DNA of 64,000 nucleotides from Silvibacterium acidisoli (GCA_022870745.1 CP085323.1:1488001-1552000), one strand, 5' to 3'; shown: positions 44,851 to 54,447, numbered from the stretch's first letter. Made by a program: numbers and translations. Notes: generated by a model from the letters alone, not told the origin.

Positions 44851-47800
44851 TTAGAAGAGTAGCTTGAGAGCGACCTGCATGATGCGCGGATCGTTCGCCG
44901 AGTTGATGTAACCCATGCCGCCGGGCCCAAGGTTGTCGATGCTGCCCGAAGGGTTGTTGAACTGCGCGTGATTGAAGACGTTGAAGGCTTCTGCACGGAA
45001 CTCCAGCTTGGTTGAGTCGGTGAAGCCGAAGGTCTTCAACAGGGCCAGATCGGTATTGTTCAATCCAGGTCCGTGGAAGAAGCGGCGTTTGGAGTTGCCG
45101 AAGCTGCCCAGATTCTCCACCGAGAAGAGATTGGTGTTGAAATACGGGTTGCCGTGGCGCGGATTCTTATCGGCATAGAGCTTGCCTCCGGTTGGATCAT
45201 AGTTCGGCAGGTCGGCGCTTGTGCCCGTCAGCGAACGATCATCGCCCTCTGACATGGTAATCGGCAGCCCCGTCGCAAAGGTGGTGATACCTGACACCGC
45301 CCATCCGCCCAGCGTTTTCTTCACCAGTCCCTTCTGCGGCAGAAAACCGTCGATAGGCAGCGGCACGTTGTAGCTGGCGACGAAGTTATGGGTTACGTCG
45401 AAGCTTGACAGGCCGCGGCTAAGCAGCGGATTAAATACGTTCGTCAACTCACCTTGCGCAGACGAGTTATCGAACGAACGGCCATAGGTGTAGCCAATCA
45501 GCAGGTCGGCATACTTGTTGTTCTGCTGCAGCGCGATCTGCAGCGAGTTGTAACTCGAACTGGCTGCGGTCTTCATGTAAGGGTCAGACGCAAAATTGAT
45601 GCCAAGAATCGGCCTCGTGCCTTCGACCGTAGTGCCATCGGCAAGCGTGTAGACGTTCGTTTCAAGGCCAGGACCGCATGCAGTCTGTCCTGGAGCCAGG
45701 GTCGAAGAATTCAGTGACAAACAGAGATTGGGATCGCCGGGATTCGACTCTTCCTGCGTGATGAGCTTACGTCCGATATTGCCGACATAGTTCACGCTGA
45801 GTACTGTTTTCGAAGTCAGCTCACGCTGGTAGCTGAGAAAGAAGCTTTCGATATAAGGAAGCGTATTGTGTATGTCGAAAGCAAGAGATCCGGAGATCGG
45901 TTCAACACCTGCCCAATTGAAGCTGGTGTCCGGATTACTCGCCGAGACCTTTGTCGATGGAAAGACGAACGGGAAGCGCTGCCCTTCGCTGTTGCCTGTA
46001 GCGCGATCGATAAACGGCGTTGAGAACTGCGACGGTACAGGGCTGGCATAAAACAATCCGTAAGGAGCATCGCCCACTTCTACAAACCCTGTCGCATCCT
46101 GGATGTTGGTGTAGAAGATGCCGTAGCCGCCACGAACGCTTGTCTTGCCCGGTGCGCCAAAGATCCGTTCTGTCCAGCCGGAGGTCTGCGGCGTAAAGGC
46201 GAAGCCAAAGCGGGGAGCGACGTTGTTCCAGCGAATAGGTGCCAGCGTTCTCGGCACACCCGGATCCCCCGGCACGAGATAGCCCTTAGGGGCGCCTGGA
46301 AAAAGAACCGACTGAACTCCGGGAACAATCGCTTCGAGCTTGTTCTGCGTGTCATACCATGGCGTGCTGATTTCGTAGCGAAGACCCATGTTCAAGGTCA
46401 GGCTGGGAGTCGCACGCCAGCTGTCCTGCGCATATGCGCCCACGTAGTGACTGCGTGAATCGAGGATCTGGAGGCTGGCCTGGATAAAGCTGGCTGGGGC
46501 GCCGATCAGGAAGTCTGTGAAATCATCCTGCGATTCCTGGCCATTGAACCCAAACGATCCATTCTCACCGTAGTAATTGCGCTCGTTGATCTGGTCATAG
46601 TGATAGCTGGCTCCAAACTGCAGAGTGTGCGACCCAATCACGCGCGTGTAGTTATCGATCCACTGAAAGGTGTTGTTGTACTGACGGAGCGTGTCGGCGG
46701 GCACACCAATCGTGAAACTGTTGAAGCTGACATTGGGAACCGCCTCATAAGCCGGATTGATGGCTCCAATGCCGCCCGATGGTCCCCATGGCGATACAAA
46801 CCCCAAAGATGAAAGCGTCGTACCCACTGACCCGGTCGGCACGCCCTGCAGATTCACGTCGCGCAGATAGGCAAAGCGAAAGTCGTTTACCGTGCTGCTG
46901 CTGAAGGTCTTCGTCCAGCCCAGGTTGACCATCTGAGCTTTGCCCTTTGTCGTTGCCGCGAATCCAGGCGTATTGCCTCCGCCATAAGGATTGTCGAGCG
47001 TAAAGCTGTCGACAAAGTAGTACCCGAAGAAGCTTCCCATGTGCGTGTTGATGTCTACACGGCCGCTTCCCTTGTAGTCGGAGAGTGTTTGCGAAAATGC
47101 CGCAGTCGAATAATTGCCATTGCTGACATTCTGCTGCGGTATGTACTGAATGAGGTGCGCTGCAGGCGTATCCCAGGCAGCTGTCGGAACCTGCCCATTT
47201 GGAAACACGCATTGCGTGTTAGAGGTACAAAGCTGAGGGTTCCCGCTGTTGGCCGTAGCCGGATCGGCAAAGTACTGCTCTCCCGGAGTGACGGCGTAGC
47301 CAAGTCGCTGGCTTAGAACATTCGCCCAGGCATTTCCGTTTACCGTAATCGGCGAGGCGCCATTTTGCCATTCCTGCGAGATCAGGCTGGCGACATTGCC
47401 CGAACGGCTTGCCGCCGAAGGCACGGGATAATTCTGGGTCAGGCCCTGTATCTGCTTCGTCCCTTGAAAGTCGCCGAAGAAAAAGATCTTGTCCTTCTTC
47501 ACCGGACCGCCAAGAACTCCGCCGAAAATATTCTGAATAAATACGCCACGTTGCTGCGCAAAATAGTTGCGGGCATCGAGATCCGTGTTGCGCAGGAAGT
47601 CGAAGACATCGCCATGAAAATTATTGGTGCCCGACTTCGTGACCACGTTCACCTGGCCACCGCTGAAGTTTCCATACTCGGCGTTGAAGTTATTGGTGAT
47701 GATACGGAACTCGGCAATCGAGTCGAGATTGGGAACGATCGCAGCGCCGTTTTCTACACCTTCGTTCGCATCCGCACCGTTGATCATGAAGCCATTTGAA

Positions 47801-48381
47801 GCCTCGCGGCCGCCGTTGACTGACTGGTTGCCGGCATTCAAATCACCGGAAACCGGGCGGCTTCCGCCTTCAGAGACATTCTTGTACGGCGAAACGCCCG
47901 GCTGAAGCTGCAGCAGATCTGTAAAGGAACGGCCATTCAGCGGCACAGCTTCGATCTTTGTCGACTGGATCACTTCGCCCAGCTGCGTGTTGGCAGTTTC
48001 TACCTGCAGCGCATCGGCTTCGACGTGCTCCGTTTCTGTAACCGAACCGACCTTCAGCGCGACATCGACGCGCACCGACGAGTTGGCATCGATGCGAATA
48101 TTTTCCTCGGAGAATTCGCGGAAGGAAGACTGCGCAGTCTTGACCGTATAAATACCTACCGGCAGCACAGGAAAGCTGTAGAAGCCCTTACCATCCGACA
48201 CGGTGCTGACCGCGACACCGGTCTGCTGGTTAGTCGCCGTCACAGTCACACCCGGAATGGCAGCGCCACTTGGGTCGGTGATCAGTCCGGAGATCACACC
48301 GGTGATATCCGCAAACGCACAAGGAACGCTGAGAATCAGCAGTACAGGGAAAACAATCCGCAAGAGCTTGCGCAAAATCAT
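44851..48381 (-). CDS. Oar-like TonB-dependent receptor
   Basis: A 1176-residue outer-membrane protein with a signal peptide, a carboxypeptidase-regulatory-like domain (about 27-115, GLITDPSGAAIPGVTVTATN), a plug (about 120-260, VPLNGRSFTDLLQLQPGVSP) and a beta-barrel ending in the aromatic residue Phe (IMQVALKLLF). This is the typical acidobacterial transporter family, which usually imports carbohydrates or other nutrients. GAGGAGAGG precedes the ATG. It heads the cassette, so it probably imports the cassette's substrate or cofactor (for example lanthanide or PQQ), which is inference. Confidence 0.93.
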   Translation of the reverse strand: MILRKLLRIVFPVLLILSVPCAFADITGVISGLITDPSGAAIPGVTVTATNQQTGVAVSTVSDGKGFYSFPVLPVGIYTVKTAQSSFREFSEENIRIDANSSVRVDVALKVGSVTETEHVEADALQVETANTQLGEVIQSTKIEAVPLNGRSFTDLLQLQPGVSPYKNVSEGGSRPVSGDLNAGNQSVNGGREASNGFMINGADANEGVENGAAIVPNLDSIAEFRIITNNFNAEYGNFSGGQVNVVTKSGTNNFHGDVFDFLRNTDLDARNYFAQQRGVFIQNIFGGVLGGPVKKDKIFFFGDFQGTKQIQGLTQNYPVPSAASRSGNVASLISQEWQNGASPITVNGNAWANVLSQRLGYAVTPGEQYFADPATANSGNPQLCTSNTQCVFPNGQVPTAAWDTPAAHLIQYIPQQNVSNGNYSTAAFSQTLSDYKGSGRVDINTHMGSFFGYYFVDSFTLDNPYGGGNTPGFAATTKGKAQMVNLGWTKTFSSSTVNDFRFAYLRDVNLQGVPTGSVGTTLSSLGFVSPWGPSGGIGAINPAYEAVPNVSFNSFTIGVPADTLRQYNNTFQWIDNYTRVIGSHTLQFGASYHYDQINERNYYGENGSFGFNGQESQDDFTDFLIGAPASFIQASLQILDSRSHYVGAYAQDSWRATPSLTLNMGLRYEISTPWYDTQNKLEAIVPGVQSVLFPGAPKGYLVPGDPGVPRTLAPIRWNNVAPRFGFAFTPQTSGWTERIFGAPGKTSVRGGYGIFYTNIQDATGFVEVGDAPYGLFYASPVPSQFSTPFIDRATGNSEGQRFPFVFPSTKVSASNPDTSFNWAGVEPISGSLAFDIHNTLPYIESFFLSYQRELTSKTVLSVNYVGNIGRKLITQEESNPGDPNLCLSLNSSTLAPGQTACGPGLETNVYTLADGTTVEGTRPILGINFASDPYMKTAASSSYNSLQIALQQNNKYADLLIGYTYGRSFDNSSAQGELTNVFNPLLSRGLSSFDVTHNFVASYNVPLPIDGFLPQKGLVKKTLGGWAVSGITTFATGLPITMSEGDDRSLTGTSADLPNYDPTGGKLYADKNPRHGNPYFNTNLFSVENLGSFGNSKRRFFHGPGLNNTDLALLKTFGFTDSTKLEFRAEAFNVFNHAQFNNPSGSIDNLGPGGMGYINSANDPRIMQVALKLLF

Positions 48382-48676
48382 TCAGGCCTCTCCTCAAAAA
48401 CAAACCAAACAAGCAATCTCGTCTGCTGCATCGAAAAGCGACTACAAAATGCAAAACCGTGAAGCGGGTCCCGAAGCCTTTGAATGGATGTTCAGCCTCG
48501 AACAAATACTTTCAAAAACCTCGACCTTAAAACGATTGAATAAATGGACGCACACCTGGCGCTATGAACTTTTCAAAATTGTCCGGGAACATTAACGCCG
48601 AGTGAAAGCATAATCAGGGAAGGCGCCGCGACGCGCATCGGACAAATGACCTATATAAAGTTTATTTATGAGTTAA
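48382..48676 (-). other. Intergenic region before the TonB receptor
   Basis: About 295 bases, AT-richer than the genes. It should hold the promoter of the TonB/PQQ cassette. The strong ribosome site is at its left end. No long inverted repeat, leader peptide or convincing -35/-10 pair was found. Confidence 0.5.
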
Positions 48677-49243
48677 CTATCGATGCGAGGATGCAACGAC
48701 TGAGAGAAGATGGGCGTGCACAATGAAGCGCTGGGGAGCAGAGCCGACATAGTAGAAGGGGTAGCAGGTGACGAGCGTCAACGCTGGCCGGGATTGAATG
48801 TCCAGCACCCTCGTCTGATCCGGCGTAACGATCTCAGTCGAATCGACGGAGTACAAGTAAGCGCCGTTCGCGCCGGCGAGTTGAATGACCATCCCCTTGC
48901 GGATAGCCTTGAGCGGTCGCAGATAAGTATCGCGGTGTCCCGCCAGACCGACAGTTCCCAGCCCTCCCGGCAGTGCCGTCCCAGGAATGTGTCCCACGCC
49001 GCGTAGCAGATCGGCTTTCTCAATGCCCGATGTCATCGGGACAGCAAGATGCAGGGCCGGAATTGTCATCTGGCCGATCACGCCATCCTGCGCCTGATGC
49101 ACATCTGCAACGTGCGCCGCCACACGGGCCGCACCATGCGCGGAAAGATACTGAACGGCGAGCCAGCAGAAGACGAGAGCCGAGACGATCCAAAGCCCCG
49201 GCTCCGCGATACGGCTCCAGCGCGCGGTGTGAAATCGGCCCAT
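48677..49243 (-). CDS. Class D-like sortase
   Basis: Starts at ATG 49243, 8 bases after the stop of the LPxTA gene. The 188-residue product has a membrane helix at about 15-33 and a sortase barrel with His103 (GLAGHRDTYLRPL), Cys160 (LTLVTCYPFYYVG) and Arg172 (APQRFIVHAH). The FYYVGSAP stretch and length match class D-type enzymes. Sortases cut a C-terminal LPxT signal and join the protein to another molecule. All catalytic residues are present. Its upstream neighbour carries a matching signal. Confidence 0.93.
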   Translation of the reverse strand: MGRFHTARWSRIAEPGLWIVSALVFCWLAVQYLSAHGAARVAAHVADVHQAQDGVIGQMTIPALHLAVPMTSGIEKADLLRGVGHIPGTALPGGLGTVGLAGHRDTYLRPLKAIRKGMVIQLAGANGAYLYSVDSTEIVTPDQTRVLDIQSRPALTLVTCYPFYYVGSAPQRFIVHAHLLSVVASSHR

Positions 49244-49251
49244 GCGAAGCT

Positions 49252-49929
49252 TTAGACTTTGCGAGCTGAGAGTCTGAGGGTCGTCAGCGTGGCTGCTGCG
49301 AGCAGGGTCAAAACTCCGCCGAGCAGGATAACGGGAGTGTCGCTCGCCGTATGCGGCAGGCTCTTCACCTGCGGCTTTGCGCTCGCAACTTCCGAGAGCT
49401 TCGCCGCCTGGATGCCGGGTCCGACATGCGTGGGTGTCAGCAGCCAAAGAGTAATCAGCTGCATTTCATCCTGGCTCAGTCCGCTGAGTTGTGGAGAGTG
49501 CCCTTCCGACTCCGGATCGACCGCGGCAACAGGCTTTCCGTTTGCCTTGGCCAACGCAACGGCATCGTTCTTCGGGTAGACGAATTCAACAGCCTCTCCC
49601 CTGCCGAAAGAGAAACCTCGCAGAGCGCTCTGACCATCCGCGGCAGACTGCCATGCGACGGCTCCGCGCTTCGTGCTCTCCAGGCTCCTCTTCGGCCTGA
49701 TACCGATGAAGGTAGCCTTGTCGCTGCCTTGTGTCGCATCGATGCGGACAATGTATCTGTCTTTCAGTTGATCCAGAAGCGTTATGGAGTAGCTTCCGGG
49801 AGGTAACGTCGCGCCAGGAACGAGAGTTCTCTCTGACAATGTGAACTGCGCCTGGGGAAGACCTGCCGCCACAAGCGGCAGTGGCGCCAGGAACAACAAC
49901 GCGGCTTTGCACAATGCTTTGACTGTCAT
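49252..49929 (-). CDS. Secreted protein with LPxTA sorting signal, probable sortase substrate
   Basis: The start is ATG 49929 with AAGGAGG 5 bases upstream. The 225-residue product has a signal peptide (ALLFLAPLPLVAAG) and a beta-rich domain (ERTLVPGATLPPGSYSITL, VRIDATQGSDKATFIGIRPK). It ends in LPHTA (191-195), a helix of about 22 residues and a basic tail (RLSARKV), exactly the layout of a cell-wall sorting signal. The mature domain's function is unknown. It sits directly before the sortase gene. Confidence 0.88.
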   Translation of the reverse strand: MTVKALCKAALLFLAPLPLVAAGLPQAQFTLSERTLVPGATLPPGSYSITLLDQLKDRYIVRIDATQGSDKATFIGIRPKRSLESTKRGAVAWQSAADGQSALRGFSFGRGEAVEFVYPKNDAVALAKANGKPVAAVDPESEGHSPQLSGLSQDEMQLITLWLLTPTHVGPGIQAAKLSEVASAKPQVKSLPHTASDTPVILLGGVLTLLAAATLTTLRLSARKV

Positions 49930-49986
49930 GCATCCTCCTTGCGTTCAACCTAAAAATGAGGGGAACGAGCTCAGCTGACTGCGAAG

Positions 49987-50691
49987 CTAGTCAAAATCGT
50001 TCATGACAACCGAGCTGCGTACCTGCCCCAGGGAGCGGATAGTATTCCGAAGGGCAGTTGCCTTCGTTTTTCCGGATCGAACCACAAGGACAACCTCATC
50101 GACCCGTTCCGCAAGCGCCTTTACGTGCGGAGAGCTTGTTAATTCGGGGGCGTCCAGAATCGTGCAGGCAAAACCAGACTTCGCATAGTCCAATAGATTG
50201 TTCAGATGCGTGCCCGGCGCAAGCAGTTCATCAGCCATTGGTAACGACTCGCCGATGCCCGCAAGAGAGATGCCGGTGTTACCGAGCTCGCCCACGATGG
50301 CATCCGGTTGAATGAGTCCGCGCAGCACCTGTTCCACCCCTGGATGGTTCGGAGGCGCGCCGAAGACAAAGCGGAAGCGTGGCCGTTGAAGCGACAGCTC
50401 CATCAGCAGCACCGGCTTCTTCTGCTCTGCAACAGCAAAGGCCAGGTTCACGGCGGTGATCGTCTTGCCTTCCGCCGCTCCCGGACTCGTCACCAGGAGA
50501 ACTTTATTCGACGCGTCACCTGCGACCAGGTCTCCGCAGATTTCGCGATAACGATTTGCCGCGGCACTATCCGGCGCCGAAGCGAAGACAAACGCGTCAT
50601 GCCGAGTGGGTGCATATGAAGGCAAAGCGCTTCTGCCCCGCTTACGCAGAGGCGCGTCCGATACCAGCAATCTATCGATAGAGAGTTTCAT
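49987..50691 (-). CDS. BY-kinase-like/CpsD-type ATPase of exopolysaccharide synthesis
   Basis: A 234-residue P-loop protein: Walker A at about 69-77 (SPGAAEGKT), a Walker A' (VLLMELSLQRP) whose usual Asp is Glu98, and Walker B (ILDAPEL). The fold is that of CpsD/CapB bacterial tyrosine kinases, but the tail ends in VVMNDFD with no tyrosine cluster, so autophosphorylation is doubtful. It overlaps the Wzz-like gene by 20 bases. It probably works with it in polysaccharide export. Confidence 0.85.
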   Translation of the reverse strand: MKLSIDRLLVSDAPLRKRGRSALPSYAPTRHDAFVFASAPDSAAANRYREICGDLVAGDASNKVLLVTSPGAAEGKTITAVNLAFAVAEQKKPVLLMELSLQRPRFRFVFGAPPNHPGVEQVLRGLIQPDAIVGELGNTGISLAGIGESLPMADELLAPGTHLNNLLDYAKSGFACTILDAPELTSSPHVKALAERVDEVVLVVRSGKTKATALRNTIRSLGQVRSSVVMNDFD

Positions 50692-51733
50692 GTCTAATCC
50701 GGGGAACCGCTCCGAGATAACGCATCGAGCCGGTAAGTTGTGCTTGCAGATCTGTTTCCCTCTTCACGGTTCCATCGAAGCGGTCGACCAGCAGAACGAT
50801 CAGCAACGTCAGCGCGACAGCCAGGGGAAGAAGCAGCCAGAGCAAAGGAGACTGGCGAACCTGCTTCACGTCGGCGTCTGCAGACATGGCAATCTTCCAG
50901 GGAAAGGCTTGCTGCTGTTGCACGCCTGGAGTTGGAAGCGAAGCCGGAACCGGAGCATGAGCCTCAGGAGGCTGTTTCGCGATGAGCTTCCTCAGCCGCT
51001 GTTCTTCTCTCTGGTTTGCAGAGATCTGTTTCTGCAGCGCAATGATCTGTTTTTCCTGCTCCGCACGTTGCCTGTTCAATTGCGTCGCCATCGCTTCACG
51101 CTCTTCGGCCGAGAGCCCCGAGAGCTGGCGGCGCATGCGGGCCCACTCCGTGGCCTTCTGCTGGAATGCCGCATGCAATTCCTCATCTTGATGAAGGGCA
51201 TCGTTGAGCAGAATCTCTTCGCGCGTAGGCACCCTGTCGGCCTGTATCTTCTGCGTGGGCTGCGGTTGTGGAGCAGGTGTGGACGGCTGCTGCTTCTGCC
51301 ACGCGTCAGAGATCGATCCGGCAACGGACTTCGCAAGCGCAGTAGAGGCTACCGCCGCCATGTCAGCTGACCGGTTCTGAAAAGTGACCGTCAGGCGCTT
51401 TGTGCCGTCGGACTGGGCTCCGGAAAGAGACACGGTGCTGTGCGAGCGCAGCGCGCGCAACATATATCCCCGATACCTTCCGGAGTCGAGTCCAAGCTGA
51501 TGCGAAAGATTCCAGTAAACATCGTCGCTGGGCGGCGAGAAGGGCAGCACCTGCGAACGGGCCGACGCCGTCTGCGGATAATATGTCACCTGCGTTGTTG
51601 CCACATATTGTTTGGGCGAACGCAGGCTCACCCAGGCGGCAGCGATCGCCAACGGCAAAAAGATCGCCATAGCGAGCCCGGTATGGCGCTGCAGCGCTCT
51701 CAGTTGTCGGATGACCCACGCACCCAGCCTCAT
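50672..51733 (-). CDS. Wzz-type polysaccharide co-polymerase
   Basis: The 353-residue protein has two membrane helices, near 20-38 and 304-322, enclosing a periplasmic region with an early beta part and a long coiled coil (about 165-265, EEREAMATQLNRQRAEQEKQ). This is the chain-length determinant layout. The tail after the second helix is short and the ATPase is separate, encoded by the overlapping next gene. It is the first gene of the operon with the LPxTA protein and sortase. Confidence 0.87.
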   Translation of the reverse strand: MRLGAWVIRQLRALQRHTGLAMAIFLPLAIAAAWVSLRSPKQYVATTQVTYYPQTASARSQVLPFSPPSDDVYWNLSHQLGLDSGRYRGYMLRALRSHSTVSLSGAQSDGTKRLTVTFQNRSADMAAVASTALAKSVAGSISDAWQKQQPSTPAPQPQPTQKIQADRVPTREEILLNDALHQDEELHAAFQQKATEWARMRRQLSGLSAEEREAMATQLNRQRAEQEKQIIALQKQISANQREEQRLRKLIAKQPPEAHAPVPASLPTPGVQQQQAFPWKIAMSADADVKQVRQSPLLWLLLPLAVALTLLIVLLVDRFDGTVKRETDLQAQLTGSMRYLGAVPRIRHETLYR

Positions 51734-52194
51734 GCCAATCTCCAGATATGAACCTGCCGCATAGAGCGGGCAAAGTTATACAGAGGCAGAAAAGTCGTAC
51801 AGGGTAGTCAAGGATCTTCGAAATCCGACTTGACTTCGCGGTAAAGCGGGGCCGGATCGCATGCTTTCAGGAAAGTGCTTTTTCTCGCACTCCGGATCCA
51901 CTACCGGAACGATAAAACTCTCGCCGGTGGATTCGACACCAAAGCATTTCTCAATCTATGTAAGGTAATTTTCTCAGCAAAACCCGGCTCAGGCGATGCA
52001 GGGTGACTAAAGGAAGATCGCACCCGAAAACTGATGATCTCGCTAGTACCTATGAGTAACCATAATTTGGGAACAAAGGGCGAAAAGCTAAAGAGCAGCA
52101 GGATGATTTACCCTTCTGTCTCAGCGCGTCGCGTTCATTTTTTTCGGACTTCTACTTTCAGCCGACGCAGCATGGAACGACCGGGGATTTCTAC
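51734..52194. other. Intergenic region between divergent operons
   Basis: About 460 bases between the divergent wzz-like and alpha-galactosidase genes. It must carry promoters for both. I see the palindrome at 51806-51835 and no other convincing element, open frame or riboswitch core. Confidence 0.5.
51806..51835. promoter_or_regulatory. Palindromic operator-like site before the wzz operon
   Basis: AGTCAAG and CTTGACT form 7-bp arms around a core that contains GGAT...ATCC and TTCGAA. It lies about 75-100 bases upstream of the wzz start. It looks like a repressor or activator site; the regulator is not known. Confidence 0.35.
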
Positions 52195-54447
52195 ATGAGA
52201 CTTTTTCGAAGCCAATCTTCTGCCTACCGCTTCTTCGGCCTGACATTTTCTACTCTTTTTGCCGCTCTTGCGATCAGCTTTACGGCCGCCGCACAGACTC
52301 TGCCCACGCACATCAGCTTTGATCCCGAGACGCATATCTTCCGAATCGACAGCGCGGATTCCAGCTACATCTTCGGAGTCAATGAGAGCGAGCAACTACA
52401 GGCTCTGTACTGGGGCAAGCGTCTTGCGGATTCGGATCGCTTCAGCCCGGCGAAATCCATGCCCGAAGTCGCATCCTTCGATGCGCCCAGCACAACCACG
52501 CAGCAGGAATACATCGGATGGGGCGGCGTGCTTTACGTCGAGCCCAGCCTCAAGATCACCTTCCCTGACGGGAATCGCGACCTCAGGCTCAAGTATCTGA
52601 GCAACCACATCGACGGCAACCACCTGTCGATCCAGATGAAAGATATCTCTCGCGAGATCTACGTCACCCTCAACTACGACGCTGATGGCGAGACCGGCAT
52701 CCTCCGTCGATCGGCGGAGATCGAAAATCGCACCGGCGGCCCCGTCAGCATTGAGGAAGTCTCAGCAGCGACCTGGAATCTCCCTCGCGGAACAGATTAT
52801 CGTCTTCGCTATCTCACTGGCCGTTGGGCCGGAGAGAACACGGTCCAGGAGCAACCACTCAACCCCGGCAAAACCGTTCTCGAAAGCCGCCGCGGAACGA
52901 CTGGCGCGCAGAATGCTCCCTGGTTCGCAATCGACCATCGCAACGAAAACGACTCAGAGCATGGCGATGTCTGGTTCGGAGCACTCGGCTGGAGCGGATC
53001 CTGGCAGATCACCATCGAACAGGATGTGCTGCAGCAGGTACGCGTCAATGGCGGCCCGAATAGCTTCGACTTCGCCTACCATCTCGCAAAAGGCGCGAAG
53101 TTTCAGACACCCTACTTTTACGGCGGCTACTCCGATCAGGGTGTCGGGGGCGCATCGCGTCTGCTGCACCGCTACGAACTCGACTCGATCCTGCCGCAGG
53201 CACCGAAGCCAAAGGTACGTCCGGTTCTTTACAACTCGTGGGAAGCAACCGGGTTCGACGTAACCGAAACTGGCCAGATGGCTTTGGCCGAAAAAGCTGC
53301 AAGCATCGGCGTGGAACGCTTCGTCATCGATGATGGCTGGTTTGGCCAGCGCAAGACCGACCATGCTGGACTCGGCGACTGGTACGTAAATCCGCAGAAG
53401 TTTCCGAACGGATTAAAACCGCTCATCGATAAAGTCCACTCGCTCGGCATGGACTTCGGTATCTGGGTCGAGCCGGAGATGGTCAATCCAGACAGCGATC
53501 TCTATCGCAAGCATCCTGACTGGGTGTTGAATTTTGATGGGCGCCCGCGCACCGAACGGCGCAACCAGCTGGTGCTGAATCTCGCACGCCCCGACGTTCG
53601 CGCATACGTCTACGGATTCCTCGACAAGCTGCTCAACGAAAACCAGATCGCCTTTCTCAAGTGGGATTACAACCGCAACTGGTCTGAGCCCGGATGGCCT
53701 GCCGTCCCGGTCGACGAGCAGAAGAATGTGTACGTCGATTTCATTCGCAACTACTACAGCATCCTCGCGGAGCTGCGAGAAAAACATCCTGGAGTGGAGA
53801 TTGAAAGCTGCTCGGGCGGTGGGGCACGCGTCGACCTGGGCGTGATGCACCTCACCGACGAAGTGTGGCCGTCGGATAACACCGACGCCTTCGATCGCCT
53901 GCTCATCCAGAATGGCTTTACGTATGCCTACACACCCGGCGTGATGATGGCGTGGGTCACCGACTCGCCGACCTGGGTCAACAACCGCACGCTATCCCTG
54001 CAGTATCGTTTCCTCTCTTCCATGCAGGGTTCGCTCGGCATCGGAGCCAACCTGAACAAGTGGACGCCCGAGGACTTCGACACCGCGAAAAAGATGGTCG
54101 CGCAATACAAGGGCATACGGGAAACCGTTCAGCACGGCTCGCTTTATCGCATCATCACTCCGGAGCATGACAGCCAGCAGTCCGTCACAGAATCTGTTGC
54201 GCGCGATGGACACGAAGCAGTCGTCTTCGCCTTCCTTCACTCCAGTCGTGAGAACTATCCGTATCCACGGATCCATCTGCACGGACTCAACCCAACTGCG
54301 CGTTACAGAATTACAAGCCTGGATGGAAAACTCGCTGACGATACTCCGGAAACAGCCAGCGGCGCATGGCTGGAAAATCGCGGTGTAGATGTCGATCTGA
54401 AAGGCGACTTCCAGGCGATGTCGTTCCACCTGGAACGCCTGCCATAA
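52195..54447 (+). CDS. Alpha-galactosidase, glycoside hydrolase family 36
   Basis: A 750-residue secreted enzyme with a signal peptide (LFAALAISFTAAAQ). The N-terminal beta-sandwich (about 35-310) is followed by the TIM barrel with nucleophile Asp491 (FLKWDYNRNW), ESCSGGGARVD and acid/base Asp561 (WPSDNTD), then a C-terminal beta domain. It releases galactose from raffinose-type sugars or galactomannan. The galK gene at 60112 could handle the product. Confidence 0.95.
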   Translation: MRLFRSQSSAYRFFGLTFSTLFAALAISFTAAAQTLPTHISFDPETHIFRIDSADSSYIFGVNESEQLQALYWGKRLADSDRFSPAKSMPEVASFDAPSTTTQQEYIGWGGVLYVEPSLKITFPDGNRDLRLKYLSNHIDGNHLSIQMKDISREIYVTLNYDADGETGILRRSAEIENRTGGPVSIEEVSAATWNLPRGTDYRLRYLTGRWAGENTVQEQPLNPGKTVLESRRGTTGAQNAPWFAIDHRNENDSEHGDVWFGALGWSGSWQITIEQDVLQQVRVNGGPNSFDFAYHLAKGAKFQTPYFYGGYSDQGVGGASRLLHRYELDSILPQAPKPKVRPVLYNSWEATGFDVTETGQMALAEKAASIGVERFVIDDGWFGQRKTDHAGLGDWYVNPQKFPNGLKPLIDKVHSLGMDFGIWVEPEMVNPDSDLYRKHPDWVLNFDGRPRTERRNQLVLNLARPDVRAYVYGFLDKLLNENQIAFLKWDYNRNWSEPGWPAVPVDEQKNVYVDFIRNYYSILAELREKHPGVEIESCSGGGARVDLGVMHLTDEVWPSDNTDAFDRLLIQNGFTYAYTPGVMMAWVTDSPTWVNNRTLSLQYRFLSSMQGSLGIGANLNKWTPEDFDTAKKMVAQYKGIRETVQHGSLYRIITPEHDSQQSVTESVARDGHEAVVFAFLHSSRENYPYPRIHLHGLNPTARYRITSLDGKLADDTPETASGAWLENRGVDVDLKGDFQAMSFHLERLP

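Noticed and set aside
51734-52194. c-di-GMP riboswitch before the polysaccharide operon
   Set aside because: I looked for the conserved core on both strands and did not find it.
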